From: JAAYDI01 sp052034005
Lineage (GTDB): Bacteria; Planctomycetota; Planctomycetia; Pirellulales; Pirellulaceae
Length of the DNA: 19,799 nt
Direction of reading: 5' to 3'
NCBI GenBank assembly: GCA_052034005.1
Contig: JBPOJB010000064.1
Coordinates: 1 to 19,799, forward strand
Shown here: positions 1 to 7,534 of the stretch, in pieces
Layout of the letters: each line of letters opens with the position of its first letter
Numbering within the stretch: the stretch's first letter is position 1
Position numbers and translations under genes: made by a program
The notes under the pieces: model-generated
Told to the model about the DNA's origin: nothing
Database searches by the model: none
Seen by the model: only the letters and a program-made list of their open reading frames with translations

Positions 1-372
1 GAGGCGGGCTTCTAGAAAAGATGCCAGACGGCGGGCTTGGGGCGGGCTTGGGGCGGGCTTTTCTTGGTCAAATACTTCGAGACAAATGCCGCTCATTCCG
101 GTCAGTTAAAATGAGCCGCCGCACCCCACGGCAGCCGCATGTCAATCGCCGCCGTGTCGTTGGTTCCTGTCGTCCCCGTTGTTCCGTCGCGTCACGGCCA
201 TCGGGGGAACCGGTCGGCCCAAGGCACAGGCGTGGCAAATGATGCAAATGGGATAAACAGGGGCAAGCTGACCCACCCTCGATCCGGTCCTCGCATTTCA
301 TTCATTCATCCCATGCCACCCCGATTGCCGTGCGCGGGGTGAATCCACCTAGGCGGCGGGCGGGCTGTTTGC
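1..372. other. Gene-free left edge
   Basis: I find no convincing gene here. Short open frames exist on both strands, but they overlap each other, lack ribosome binding sites and have arginine-rich composition typical of chance frames in GC-rich DNA. The stretch contains a small tandem repeat near its left end and leads into the likely promoter of the HEAT-repeat lipoprotein gene. An upstream gene may end just outside the window. Confidence 0.6.
30..62. repeat. 11-bp tandem repeat, three copies
   Basis: The unit GGCGGGCTTGG occurs at 30-40 and 41-51, followed by GGCGGGCTTTT at 52-62. A fourth partial copy, GGCGGGCTT, lies at 3-11. No function is evident. The T-rich end of the last copy could mark the tail of an upstream transcript, but no stem-loop precedes it. 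Confidence 0.8.
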
Positions 373-378
373 TATAAA
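373..378 (+). promoter_or_regulatory. Possible -10 box for the HEAT lipoprotein gene
   Basis: TATAAA sits 85 bases before the start codon in the context GCTATAAACC. It is one of several CG(C/T)TATA-like boxes found upstream of genes in this window. No good -35 hexamer is visible at 16-18 bp, so the assignment is tentative. Confidence 0.35.
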
Positions 379-463
379 CCGGCCGCTTATCACCCCTGGG
401 GATATCGGTTTTCCGCTCGCGGTCCACATCCTCGCAGCTTATTGCAGAAAGTCCTGTCGACTT

Positions 464-1174
464 ATGGGCTCGATCGCTGTCCGGCGTACGTGGTGTGTGT
501 GTGCGGCAGTTGCGGTGGCGTGCCTGGCGGGATGCGCCAACGGCCCGCTGCCTTACTGCATGGCGTTGAACCCTGTGATGCGCAGTCAATGGGACGCGGA
601 CGAGGTCTATGCGCCGACGCTGCATCAGCAGTTGTATGAAGTCGCCCAGGTGCGGGATCGTGCGAAGCAGTTATCGGTCGACGAGCAGGCGCACTGGTGC
701 GGCGAGTTCAAGCACATTCTCGAGACCCACAGCAACCCTGTGCTGCGTACCGCGTGCGTCGATACTCTGGCGGTATTCACCGTGCCTGAATCGAACGAGC
801 CGCTGCGGCTGGCGATGAAGGACGCGGATGCCATGGTACGGATCGCCGCCTGTCGTGTCTGGGGCCGGCGCGGGGGGCAAGAGGCCGTGGAGCTGCTGGC
901 GGCCACCTTGGGTAGCGATACGGACGTGGACGTCCGGATGGCGGCCGCTCGCGAACTCCGGCGGTTCCCGGAGCGCACAGCCTACGAAGCGCTCGGCCTG
1001 GCGCTCCAGGATGACGACCCCGCGCTCCAGTACCGGGTGATCGAATCGCTCAAAGAGGCCAGTGGGAAGAATTACGGCAACGACCTGCAGGCCTGGCAGC
1101 TGTTCGCCGAGGGCAAGGACCCCGGCCCGGAATACAGGCCCTCGGTCGCCGACCGTGTCCGCGCACTCTTCTAG
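464..1174 (+). CDS. HEAT-repeat lipoprotein
   Basis: A 236-residue protein. Residues 1-24 form a lipoprotein signal peptide: two arginines at 7-8, a hydrophobic stretch, then the lipobox LAGC with the modified cysteine at 24. Residues about 90-200 are helical HEAT-type repeats, recognisable by recurring patterns such as NPVLRTACVDTL, DAMVRIAACRVWG, DVRMAAARELRRF and ALQYRVIESLKE, spaced roughly 32 residues apart. HEAT repeats are protein-binding scaffolds, so a structural or adaptor role at a membrane is the natural inference; there is no enzymatic motif. The start is chosen because it directly precedes the signal peptide, although no strong ribosome binding site is seen. The secreted toroid-like protein gene follows 171 bp downstream. 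The partner is unknown. Confidence 0.85.
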   Translation: MGSIAVRRTWCVCAAVAVACLAGCANGPLPYCMALNPVMRSQWDADEVYAPTLHQQLYEVAQVRDRAKQLSVDEQAHWCGEFKHILETHSNPVLRTACVDTLAVFTVPESNEPLRLAMKDADAMVRIAACRVWGRRGGQEAVELLAATLGSDTDVDVRMAAARELRRFPERTAYEALGLALQDDDPALQYRVIESLKEASGKNYGNDLQAWQLFAEGKDPGPEYRPSVADRVRALF

Positions 1175-1248
1175 TCGGACCGGCTTCCAGCCTGTCATCA
1201 TTCTGCATTTGCGGCTCCAACCTGGACTCCAATATCTGCCGCAGCCGA

Positions 1249-1254
1249 TATGAT
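1249..1254 (+). promoter_or_regulatory. Possible -10 box for the toroid-like protein gene
   Basis: TATGAT lies 92 bases before the start codon at 1346, in the intergenic gap after the HEAT gene. The upstream region has only a weak -35 candidate (TGGACT at 1223, with a 20-bp spacer). Low confidence. Confidence 0.25.
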
Positions 1255-1345
1255 CGTAATGCACGGGCAGGTCCGACGCGCCCGCGAATACTGCCTACTC
1301 GATCCAGTATCCCCGAATTACCAACGCCCCGGCTATTTCAATACC

Positions 1346-2941
1346 ATGGCACGGATTCTGATTTCGCAGGCTGTCGTCATTCTGGTCGGTTGTCTGTTCG
1401 TACCAGCGCATGCGCAGGCGCCTGCGGCCCGGCACTTGTCGTCGGCAGACGTGGAGAGACAATCACCGGCCACGGGTTCCACGCCGGTGCGTATCGAGGG
1501 CTCCCAGCGACCGGAAGCTCAGCAGGAGCCGGGCAACCTCGATGTAGCGCAGTCGCTGGGCAAAATCAGGCTTCAGGATCCGCCTGCTTCGCGTCCTTCG
1601 GCCCGTCGTCGGATCCAGGCCTCCGAGGCGGACGGTGGTCAGACCTTACCGCTCCAGGGCCCGCTGAAGACTGCGTCGGACGCGGCTCGCGCGTCCGAGG
1701 AGGCGGAAGAGGAGGAGGTCGAGCCATTAGACGCTCCTGGCACGGCGGGCCGTCGGCCGCCCGCGCCGCGCCTGCTCCACCCGCTGACATCCGACGATGC
1801 GGCGTCCGAGGAGCAGGAGGCGGACGTCGAGGAGCAGGACGAGGAGGCGGCGGACGAGCCATCCGCTTCATCTTCATCGGACGAGGCCGCCGCAGACGTC
1901 CCCGACGTGCCTGCACGTCCGCTCTCGCGTGCGCCCGCCGAACCGGCCCGGGAATTCAGTCCGGAGATGATTCGGCTGCGCGACAAGATCCGCGCATGCC
2001 TGTCCTACTATTACCAGCGGCCGACGAGCATCAACGATCGCAGTCCCTGGGGCGTTATGCATTCGCTCATTTCGTTCGGCGTGGACACGCAGTTACAGGC
2101 GGGCGGGCGGCGCGTCAACGCGATCGCCTGGCTGTGTTCCAACCGGCCCTGCCGGGGCCTGACGTTGTTCAGTGCCAAGAACGGCCGATTAGCCTTGCGG
2201 AACGGTCCGGGGTATCAGGGCCATGAAGGCCAGCTGCTGTCGATGTTGGCATTATGCAGGGTCCAGGTCACCTATCCGTTGCGGGTGGACGGTTACGATT
2301 TCACCGTGGCGGACCTGGTGGAGCTGGAGCAGCGGCAGTGCCGGCCCAAGTCGGAGCTCAGTTTCCAGTTGATCGGCCTGGCCCACTATCTGCCGTCCGA
2401 CGCCACCTGGAAGAACGACCGGGGCGAGGAATGGAGCATTCCCCGCATGATCCGGGAGGAGTTGGCGCAGCCGATCAACGGGGTGGCCTGTGGCGGCACG
2501 CACCGCCTGATCGGCCTGAGCATGGCGGTCAAGACGCGCGTGAAGCGCGGTGAGCCGTTGGACGGCGAGTGGCTGCGAGCCCACAAGTTCGTCACAGCCT
2601 ATCAGCAGTACGCCTTCAAGCTGCAGAACCCGGACGGCAGCTTCAGCACGAAGTGGCTGGAGCGGCGGGAAGCCTTGCCGGACATCGAGCGTCGGATGCA
2701 GACTACCGGGCATATCCTGGAGTGGCTGGTCTTCTCGCTGCCTGAGGATCAGCTGACCGATCCGCGACTGGTCAAGTCGATCAACTACCTGGCCACGTTG
2801 TTGTGGAACAACCGGAGCCAGGACTGGGAGATCGGCCCGCGCGGCCATGCCCTCCGAGCCCTGGTGCTCTACAACGAGCGCGTGTTTGGTGACAAGCCGG
2901 GCGAACTCCACGCTTTGTTGGCTCAGCGGCCGGGCAAGTGA
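1346..2941 (+). CDS. Secreted protein with acidic linker and terpenoid-cyclase-like alpha-toroid domain
   Basis: A 531-residue protein when started at the ATG at 1346, which begins a clear signal peptide (MARILISQ, then a hydrophobic core, with likely cleavage after AHA at 23). The frame stays open upstream to 1250, but that extension would bury the signal peptide. Residues about 110-200 are a low-complexity linker rich in Glu, Asp, Ala and Ser. Residues about 205-520 form an all-helical domain. It contains QNPDGSFST at 427-435 and WEIGPRGHALRAL at 494-506, which resemble the repeats of prenyltransferase/squalene-cyclase alpha-toroid proteins. I see no cyclase DXDD motif, so catalysis is doubtful. 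It is probably a periplasmic or surface protein. Planctomycetes carry many secreted proteins of this general fold with unknown role. The fold call is from motif resemblance only. Confidence 0.75.
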   Translation: MARILISQAVVILVGCLFVPAHAQAPAARHLSSADVERQSPATGSTPVRIEGSQRPEAQQEPGNLDVAQSLGKIRLQDPPASRPSARRRIQASEADGGQTLPLQGPLKTASDAARASEEAEEEEVEPLDAPGTAGRRPPAPRLLHPLTSDDAASEEQEADVEEQDEEAADEPSASSSSDEAAADVPDVPARPLSRAPAEPAREFSPEMIRLRDKIRACLSYYYQRPTSINDRSPWGVMHSLISFGVDTQLQAGGRRVNAIAWLCSNRPCRGLTLFSAKNGRLALRNGPGYQGHEGQLLSMLALCRVQVTYPLRVDGYDFTVADLVELEQRQCRPKSELSFQLIGLAHYLPSDATWKNDRGEEWSIPRMIREELAQPINGVACGGTHRLIGLSMAVKTRVKRGEPLDGEWLRAHKFVTAYQQYAFKLQNPDGSFSTKWLERREALPDIERRMQTTGHILEWLVFSLPEDQLTDPRLVKSINYLATLLWNNRSQDWEIGPRGHALRALVLYNERVFGDKPGELHALLAQRPGK

Positions 2942-2970
2942 TTGCTCTTTCGGCCAAAACACTCTAGGAT
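2942..2970 (+). promoter_or_regulatory. Promoter of the diadenylate cyclase gene
   Basis: TTGCTC at 2942-2947 and TAGGAT at 2965-2970 are separated by exactly 17 bp, a good sigma-70-type arrangement. It starts just after the stop codon of the preceding gene and lies 70 bases before the cyclase start, so the cyclase can be transcribed independently of the upstream genes. Confidence 0.5.
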
Positions 2971-3040
2971 GCGTACGTTTCGCACCGGGCGCGGGTGACG
3001 GTGCCGTTCGCACGCCCTTGATGGATCCTCATTTGGCCGC

Positions 3041-3976
3041 ATGATACCCCAGAAGTTCAATCGGCAGTTCGCCGAATTCCTCGAGCTCGCGACCCGGCTT
3101 GCCCAGACCGTCGAGGCGGACGCGCTGATGGTCGTGCTGGATGGGCCTACCGACTGGCAGAAATTGAAGGAGCGCGCGTCGCGCATCAAGCTGCTCGTGT
3201 CGGCCGACCAGGCGGACAAGCTGGCCGGGGCGCGCGAGGCGGGGCTGGACACCGTCATCGTCAATCTGCCGGACGCCCCCGTATTCGAGATGCTCACGCT
3301 GGCGCTGCTCGAGGCAGTGGCCGACGACATCCTCATGCCGGGCGCGGCCGTGATCGCCGTGTATAGCGGCTTCGAGGCGAACAAGATCGATTCGGTCAGC
3401 TACATCGAACTGGACGAACACCTGGGCCGGCTCACCGCCCGCGACCTGCGGCAGTTGGAGACGAACGTGCCGCTCGGAACCCTCAAGACGGTCGTCGACC
3501 TGGCGGTGGATATCGGTCGCGAAGGGCGCGAGGGCAAACCGGTCGGCACCCTGTTTGTCGTCGGCGACACGCGCAAAGTGCTCAACTACTGCCACCCGGC
3601 CGGTTTCGACCCGGTCCGTGGACACAAGCGCGACGAACGGGACCTGCATGACCCGCGCGCCCGGGAAGCCGTCAAGGAGATCGCCCAGTTGGACGGGGCG
3701 CTGATCGTGACCTCCGACGCGACCGTGGAGCGCGCCTGCCAGATCGTCGACGCGCCGCACGCCAACTTGACCCTCTCGAAAGGGCTTGGCGCGCGGCACT
3801 GGGCAGCCGCGGCGATCAGTCGTGCCACCGATGCCATCGCAGTGGTCGTGAGCGAGACGAACGGGACTGTGCGGCTCTTTATGAATGGCGAGGTGATGCT
3901 CCGCATCGAGCCGTTCCGCCGCGCGATGAAATGGAAGGATTTCGATTACGAGCCGCCGTCGATGTCGTCCGAATGA
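3041..3976 (+). CDS. Diadenylate cyclase (DacZ-like, DisA_N domain)
   Basis: A 311-residue soluble protein predicted to join two ATP molecules into cyclic di-AMP. The C-terminal half (about 165-290) is a DAC domain. It has the DGA motif at 218-220 (LDGALIVTSDA), the GARHWAAAAIS motif at 250-260 corresponding to the RHR/RHx motif of DisA and CdaA, and VSETNG at 270-275. The key Asp, Arg and His are all present. The N-terminal half (about 25-125) is an alpha/beta domain without membrane helices or the DisA DNA-binding HhH region. This layout matches archaeal-type DacZ, which has a pyruvate-kinase-C-terminal-like domain before the DAC domain, rather than DisA or membrane-bound CdaA. The gene has its own promoter, and an aldolase gene follows 44 bp later. 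No phosphodiesterase or known c-di-AMP receptor is in the window. Confidence 0.85.
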   Translation: MIPQKFNRQFAEFLELATRLAQTVEADALMVVLDGPTDWQKLKERASRIKLLVSADQADKLAGAREAGLDTVIVNLPDAPVFEMLTLALLEAVADDILMPGAAVIAVYSGFEANKIDSVSYIELDEHLGRLTARDLRQLETNVPLGTLKTVVDLAVDIGREGREGKPVGTLFVVGDTRKVLNYCHPAGFDPVRGHKRDERDLHDPRAREAVKEIAQLDGALIVTSDATVERACQIVDAPHANLTLSKGLGARHWAAAAISRATDAIAVVVSETNGTVRLFMNGEVMLRIEPFRRAMKWKDFDYEPPSMSSE

Positions 3977-4020
3977 CACCGGACCATCGGCCGCCGGCCT
4001 GCCAGCATGAGGTTGTGCGT

Positions 4021-4695
4021 ATGACCACATCCCCATGGCCCGCCGAGATGTTGGACCGGATCGAACGGTGCGGCGTGGTCGCCGTATTAGTGATCGATGA
4101 CGCCAGACAGGCGGTGCCGCTGGCCCAGGCGGTGGTGGACGGCGGCATCGATGTCATGGAGCTGACGCTCCGCACGCCGGCCGCGCTCGACGCCCTGGCG
4201 GCCATCCGCCGGGAAGTCCCCGAGATGCTGGCCGGGGTCGGCACGATTCTCACGCCCGAACAGGTCGCCCAGGTCCGTGCGGCCGGCGGCGCGTTCGGCG
4301 TCGCACCCGGCACGAATCGACGCGTCGTGCAAGCGGCCAGCGCGGCTGCGCTGCCGTTCGCCCCCGGCGTCGCCACGCCCTCCGACCTGGAGCTGGCCGT
4401 CGAACTCGGCTGCGCCGTGATGAAATTCTTCCCGGCCGAACCACTCGGCGGCCTCGCGTACCTGCGGAGCCTGGCTGCCCCCTACACCCATCTCGGAGTG
4501 CGCTTCATCCCGCTCGGCGGCCTGAAGCTTGCGCATGTCGGCCCCTACCTGGCGGAGCCCCTGGTCCTCGCCGTCGGCGGGTCCTGGATCGCCCCACGCC
4601 CACTGATCCAGTCGGGCGACTGGCTGGCGGTCCGCGAACTGGCGCGCACGGCGCGCGAGGCGGCCGGCGACCGGCAATCGGGCGCGAGGGGATGA
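4021..4695 (+). CDS. eda: KDPG/KHG aldolase (2-dehydro-3-deoxy-phosphogluconate aldolase)
   Basis: A 224-residue class I aldolase that cleaves 2-keto-3-deoxy-6-phosphogluconate to pyruvate and glyceraldehyde-3-phosphate (Entner-Doudoroff and uronate pathways), or the related KHG reaction. The catalytic Glu47 lies in MELTLRT (46-52) and the Schiff-base Lys135 in MKFFPAE (134-140). GVGTIL (72-77), PLGGL (164-168) and VGGSWI (185-190) match the phosphate- and substrate-binding loops with minor changes from the usual GAGT and PTGG forms. Length is normal for the family. The start at 4021 is supported by GAGG at 4009-4012 and by alignment to the usual N-terminus; an earlier in-frame ATG at 3931 would overlap the cyclase gene. 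It probably shares a transcript with the cyclase (44-bp gap) and converges on the alpha-galactosidase gene with only 22 bp between them. Confidence 0.9.
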   Translation: MTTSPWPAEMLDRIERCGVVAVLVIDDARQAVPLAQAVVDGGIDVMELTLRTPAALDALAAIRREVPEMLAGVGTILTPEQVAQVRAAGGAFGVAPGTNRRVVQAASAAALPFAPGVATPSDLELAVELGCAVMKFFPAEPLGGLAYLRSLAAPYTHLGVRFIPLGGLKLAHVGPYLAEPLVLAVGGSWIAPRPLIQSGDWLAVRELARTAREAAGDRQSGARG

Positions 4696-4717
4696 CGACG
4701 CGGAGGCGGCCGGACGA

Positions 4718-6727
4718 CTACGCCTTCTGAGGATACAGGCGGACGAGGATCACGTTGTGGCGCGGGACGACGGCTTCGAACGCCTGGTCCACCGTGCCGA
4801 TATCCTGCTGGCGCCACAGGTCCCGCGCGCGGCAGGGCCCGCTCAACCCCAGCTGCGGCCAGGTCGCCCGGATCGTCTGGGGGAGGTCGTCCAGATTGAA
4901 CAGCCCGACCGCCACGGACCCGTCTTCCAGCGTTTTGGCCAGGATCAGCGTCAGGTCATCGAGCGTGACGATGCGCGCTTGCCGCCCCAGCGCATCCTGG
5001 TCGATGGCGATCACTTCGGCGTTGCACAGCACGTTGAGCGTGAACTCATCCAGCTTGGCCATGTCACCTGAAAAAATCAGCGGCGCGGCCATCAGGCACC
5101 ACATCGACATGTACGAGTACTGCTCGCCGGCCCGCAGCGCCGTGGGGGTGCCTTCCGGGTTGTCGTCCGACGAATTGATCCAACCGATCAGGATATAATC
5201 CGGGTCGTTCCATTGTCCCGGTTTGGCGTACTCCCAGTGCCGGGCGTTGGACAGCCCAATGCTGTAGAAACCCGGCAGCCGCTGGCTCGGCGCGAGCCCC
5301 AGATCGCCGGTGGTCCGCCAGCAGTGGCCGCCCACTTCGCCGCCCCATTCCCAGACATCGCCCATGCCGTACTGGCAGAGGTTGAACACGACATCACGAT
5401 CCAGCTTCTGGAGGATGTCGCCCATCTGCCGGTACGGCTTCGTGAGCCGGTCACGGCCCTCGCCCGTGGCCACCTGCCCGTACGAGCACCAGTCGTACTT
5501 CAGGAAATCGAATCCCCACTGGGCGAACTGCTTCGCGTCAATCTCTTCATGCTGATACGACCCGACGTAGCCCGCACAGGTTGCCGGACCGGGCGAGATG
5601 TACGTGCCGGCGCGCAGGCCTTTGGCATGGATCGCGTCGACCATCCCTTGTATGTCGGGGAATTTCGCATTGGGCAGCACGGCCCCCCGGGCGTCGCGCA
5701 ACGGGTCGTCCCCCAGTTTCTTCATCCAGCAATCATCGACGTTCACATACATGTAGCCGTAATCGGCCATCCCCGACGCGATCATCGTATCGGCTGCGTC
5801 CCGCAAGTGCTGCTCCGTCACCCGCGCATAGTGGATGTACCAACTGTTCCAACCCATGGGCGGCGTCAGCGCCAGGGCGTCGCCCACGACGATCGTGAAC
5901 ACCCGGTCGCAACTGCCGGCCGCGTTGCGGGCCTGCAACTGGACCGGGTAGTCCCCCGCGGCGGCCGGCACGCGGCCGGTGATGATGCCGGTCTCCGGAT
6001 CGAGCTGCAAACCGTCCGGCAGTTGGTCCGCCGCAAACGCCATCGGCCGCGCGCCCGTGCAGGGGATGCGATAGACAAACGGTCGCGCCGGGCGCGCGCC
6101 GAACAACCGCGGCCCGTTGATCTGCGGCTGAGGGCCCGGCTTGGGCGTGAGAATCTCTTTCGGCTCCTCCTCCGGCGGCGCCGGCGGCGCGAGCGCCACA
6201 GGCTTCTTGCCGGTGACTTCAAACACCGCGTCCGCCCAGTCCGCGTGATCATAGTCGATGCCGTCGGCTCCGCTGAACACCATCAAGACCAGCTGAGCCC
6301 GGCCCGTCAGGTCGACATCCACATGTCGGGCGGCATCGCCCGTCTTCATGACCCCGCTGCGGTAGAGCGTCTGGCCGTCCGCCACGACCCGGAACTCGAT
6401 CGTCCCCGTGCCCGTCACCTCGTCATCCACGCCGACCCAGGCGGTGAAGCGCCGGCAGCCGCCCTGGAGATCGATCCACAGGAAGCTCTCCGCGTGCGTG
6501 CCCACCCCGTGCTCAAACCGCCGCCCCGCGATCGACAACGTCTGCTCCTGCACCGATCGGTTCGCCCGCGGCCGACCCCATCCGGCCGACATCTTCGAGA
6601 GGTCCAGTTCCGAAAGCGGCACCGTCTCGGCTGCCGAGCCGAACACCGCCAGGCTCCAACACAGGCCCCAAACCAGACCGATCAGCGGCGGCGGCACCGC
6701 CGCCCCGCTACGCGGGAACCGGACCAT
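4718..6727 (-). CDS. Secreted GH27 alpha-galactosidase with NPCBM domain
   Basis: A 669-residue exported glycosidase expected to remove terminal alpha-linked galactose (GH27, retaining). Order of parts: signal peptide (1 to about 32); NPCBM carbohydrate-binding domain (about 35-171, with FEHGVGTHAESFLWIDL); a Pro/Glu-rich linker (about 175-203); a putative-Ig-like domain (about 204-282, with PDGLQLDPETGIITG); and the GH27 barrel (about 285-590, followed by a C-terminal beta domain). The barrel has the family signature PPMGWNSW at 289-296, substrate-binding DDCW at 331-334, the nucleophile Asp412 in KYDWC, and the predicted acid/base Asp475 in WRTTGD. By position these match human alpha-galactosidase A Asp170 and Asp231. 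The start is fixed by GGAGG seven bases upstream; the frame is open further but without a binding site. It is the last gene of the minus-strand cluster, 46 bp after the DUF1080 gene. GH27 alpha-N-acetylgalactosaminidase or isomaltodextranase activity is possible. Confidence 0.92.
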   Translation of the reverse strand: MVRFPRSGAAVPPPLIGLVWGLCWSLAVFGSAAETVPLSELDLSKMSAGWGRPRANRSVQEQTLSIAGRRFEHGVGTHAESFLWIDLQGGCRRFTAWVGVDDEVTGTGTIEFRVVADGQTLYRSGVMKTGDAARHVDVDLTGRAQLVLMVFSGADGIDYDHADWADAVFEVTGKKPVALAPPAPPEEEPKEILTPKPGPQPQINGPRLFGARPARPFVYRIPCTGARPMAFAADQLPDGLQLDPETGIITGRVPAAAGDYPVQLQARNAAGSCDRVFTIVVGDALALTPPMGWNSWYIHYARVTEQHLRDAADTMIASGMADYGYMYVNVDDCWMKKLGDDPLRDARGAVLPNAKFPDIQGMVDAIHAKGLRAGTYISPGPATCAGYVGSYQHEEIDAKQFAQWGFDFLKYDWCSYGQVATGEGRDRLTKPYRQMGDILQKLDRDVVFNLCQYGMGDVWEWGGEVGGHCWRTTGDLGLAPSQRLPGFYSIGLSNARHWEYAKPGQWNDPDYILIGWINSSDDNPEGTPTALRAGEQYSYMSMWCLMAAPLIFSGDMAKLDEFTLNVLCNAEVIAIDQDALGRQARIVTLDDLTLILAKTLEDGSVAVGLFNLDDLPQTIRATWPQLGLSGPCRARDLWRQQDIGTVDQAFEAVVPRHNVILVRLYPQKA

Positions 6728-6773
6728 GAGATCGCCTCCATAACCTGAAGTACAAGGAACGGTGGCAGGCAGC

Positions 6774-7430
6774 CTACTGCTTGGACAGGTCTCGGATCTT
6801 GATGTTGCGCCACCGCACCTGGTAGGGCCCCTCCCCTCGGCCGATCGAGTGCACCTGCAAGCCGATGAAGCCCGAAGACATGCCCGATTTCTCATCGTCA
6901 AACGAGACGATCGGGACATCGTTGATCCAGGTTTCGATCTTCGTGCCCACGGCCCGCACGCGATACTTGTTCCAGGCGCCGGCCTTGAATGCTTTCCGCG
7001 CCGCCTCGTCCCCGGCCGGGCACAACCAGTTGGCGTTCGGCAACGCCTCGCCATAGACGCGCCCCGCGTCACTCAGGGCAATCTCCACCTGCGGGCCATG
7101 CACAACCCCGTCCTTGTAGTCCGGAGTGCTCCGCGAACGGATCTGCACGCCCGAATTGAGTCGGTCGTCGACTTTCACTTCAAACGTCAGCTCGAAGTCG
7201 CTGTAGTCCTTGTCCGTGCAGAGGAACGAGTTCGGGCTGCCTTCATTGGTCGTACCGACAATCGTCCCGTCCTCGACCGTGTACTTCGCGGTCCCGTTCT
7301 TCTGCGTCCAGCCCTGGAGCGTCTTGCCATCAAACAGACTGACCCAGTTGTCGTCCGCGGCGACGGCGGGCGCGGCACAGACAACCAGGACCACCAAAGC
7401 CAGCAGCCGCTGCAAGTCGTGTCTCAACAT
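6774..7430 (-). CDS. Secreted DUF1080 protein (3-keto-disaccharide hydrolase family)
   Basis: A 218-residue protein with signal peptide MLRHDLQRLL plus a hydrophobic core, cleaved after AVA at about 24. The mature part is a single DUF1080 concanavalin-like jelly roll. Its recognisable blocks are SLFDGKTLQGW (31-41), NSGVQIRS (92-99), GPQVEI (112-117), WNKYRV (153-158), GFIGLQVHS (187-195) and RWRNIKIRDL (206-215). Family members have been shown to cleave 3-keto-glycosides made by Gfo/Idh-type dehydrogenases; others may only bind sugars. The start is set by the signal peptide and a GGGAGA ribosome binding site, although the frame remains open upstream through the repeated intergenic element. 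It lies between an exported Gfo/Idh gene and a GH27 gene on the same strand, which supports a role in glycoside breakdown outside the cytoplasm. Confidence 0.9.
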   Translation of the reverse strand: MLRHDLQRLLALVVLVVCAAPAVAADDNWVSLFDGKTLQGWTQKNGTAKYTVEDGTIVGTTNEGSPNSFLCTDKDYSDFELTFEVKVDDRLNSGVQIRSRSTPDYKDGVVHGPQVEIALSDAGRVYGEALPNANWLCPAGDEAARKAFKAGAWNKYRVRAVGTKIETWINDVPIVSFDDEKSGMSSGFIGLQVHSIGRGEGPYQVRWRNIKIRDLSKQ

Positions 7431-7453
7431 GTGTGTCTCTCCCAGTTGAAGAT

Positions 7454-7534
7454 GGATACCGGTCACCTCGGGGTCTGATTCTAAGCGAAAACCCCGGCTC
7501 CGAACATCATGGGGCGCACCCGGCAGGGACACCT
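7454..7534 (-). repeat. Copy A of an 81-bp intergenic element
   Basis: This 81-bp block aligns without gaps to 8960-9040, with 61 identical positions of 81 (75%), counted by eye. It lies between the Gfo/Idh stop codon, which it overlaps by two bases, and the start of the DUF1080 gene, in the same orientation relative to the downstream gene as copy B. The most conserved parts are its two ends (GGATACC and ACACCT on the plus strand) and the central CTGATTCTA, which reads as a -10-like TAGAATCAG on the minus strand. Confidence 0.75.
7478..7506 (-). promoter_or_regulatory. Possible promoter inside element copy A
   Basis: On the minus strand TGTTCG (complement of 7501-7506) and TAGAAT (complement of 7478-7483) are 17 bp apart. 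The -10 hexamer has five of six consensus bases. The same arrangement is kept in copy B. It would give a leader of about 40 bases for the DUF1080 and alpha-galactosidase genes. The -35 is far from TTGACA, so an alternative sigma factor or activator dependence is possible. Confidence 0.4.

Noticed and set aside
21..342. Overlapping small open frames at the left edge on both strands
   Set aside because: They lack ribosome binding sites, overlap each other, and have Arg/Pro/Ser-rich composition expected from chance frames in GC-rich DNA.
1566..1986. Ser- and Arg-rich antisense frames opposite the acidic linker
   Set aside because: They are simple mirrors of the Glu/Asp/Ala codon runs in the linker of the sense gene.
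464..4695. A defence or mobile genetic system around the cyclic-dinucleotide synthase
   Set aside because: The cyclase belongs to the DAC (c-di-AMP) family, not the CD-NTase (CBASS) family, and no effector, nuclease, integrase or transposase gene is nearby.
7431..7532. N-terminal extension of the DUF1080 frame through the repeated element, similar to the one before the Gfo/Idh gene
   Set aside because: The two extensions resemble each other (LPGAxHxV and later ES, EVxGI) only because the DNA element is repeated. Both true starts have signal peptides and ribosome binding sites downstream of the element.
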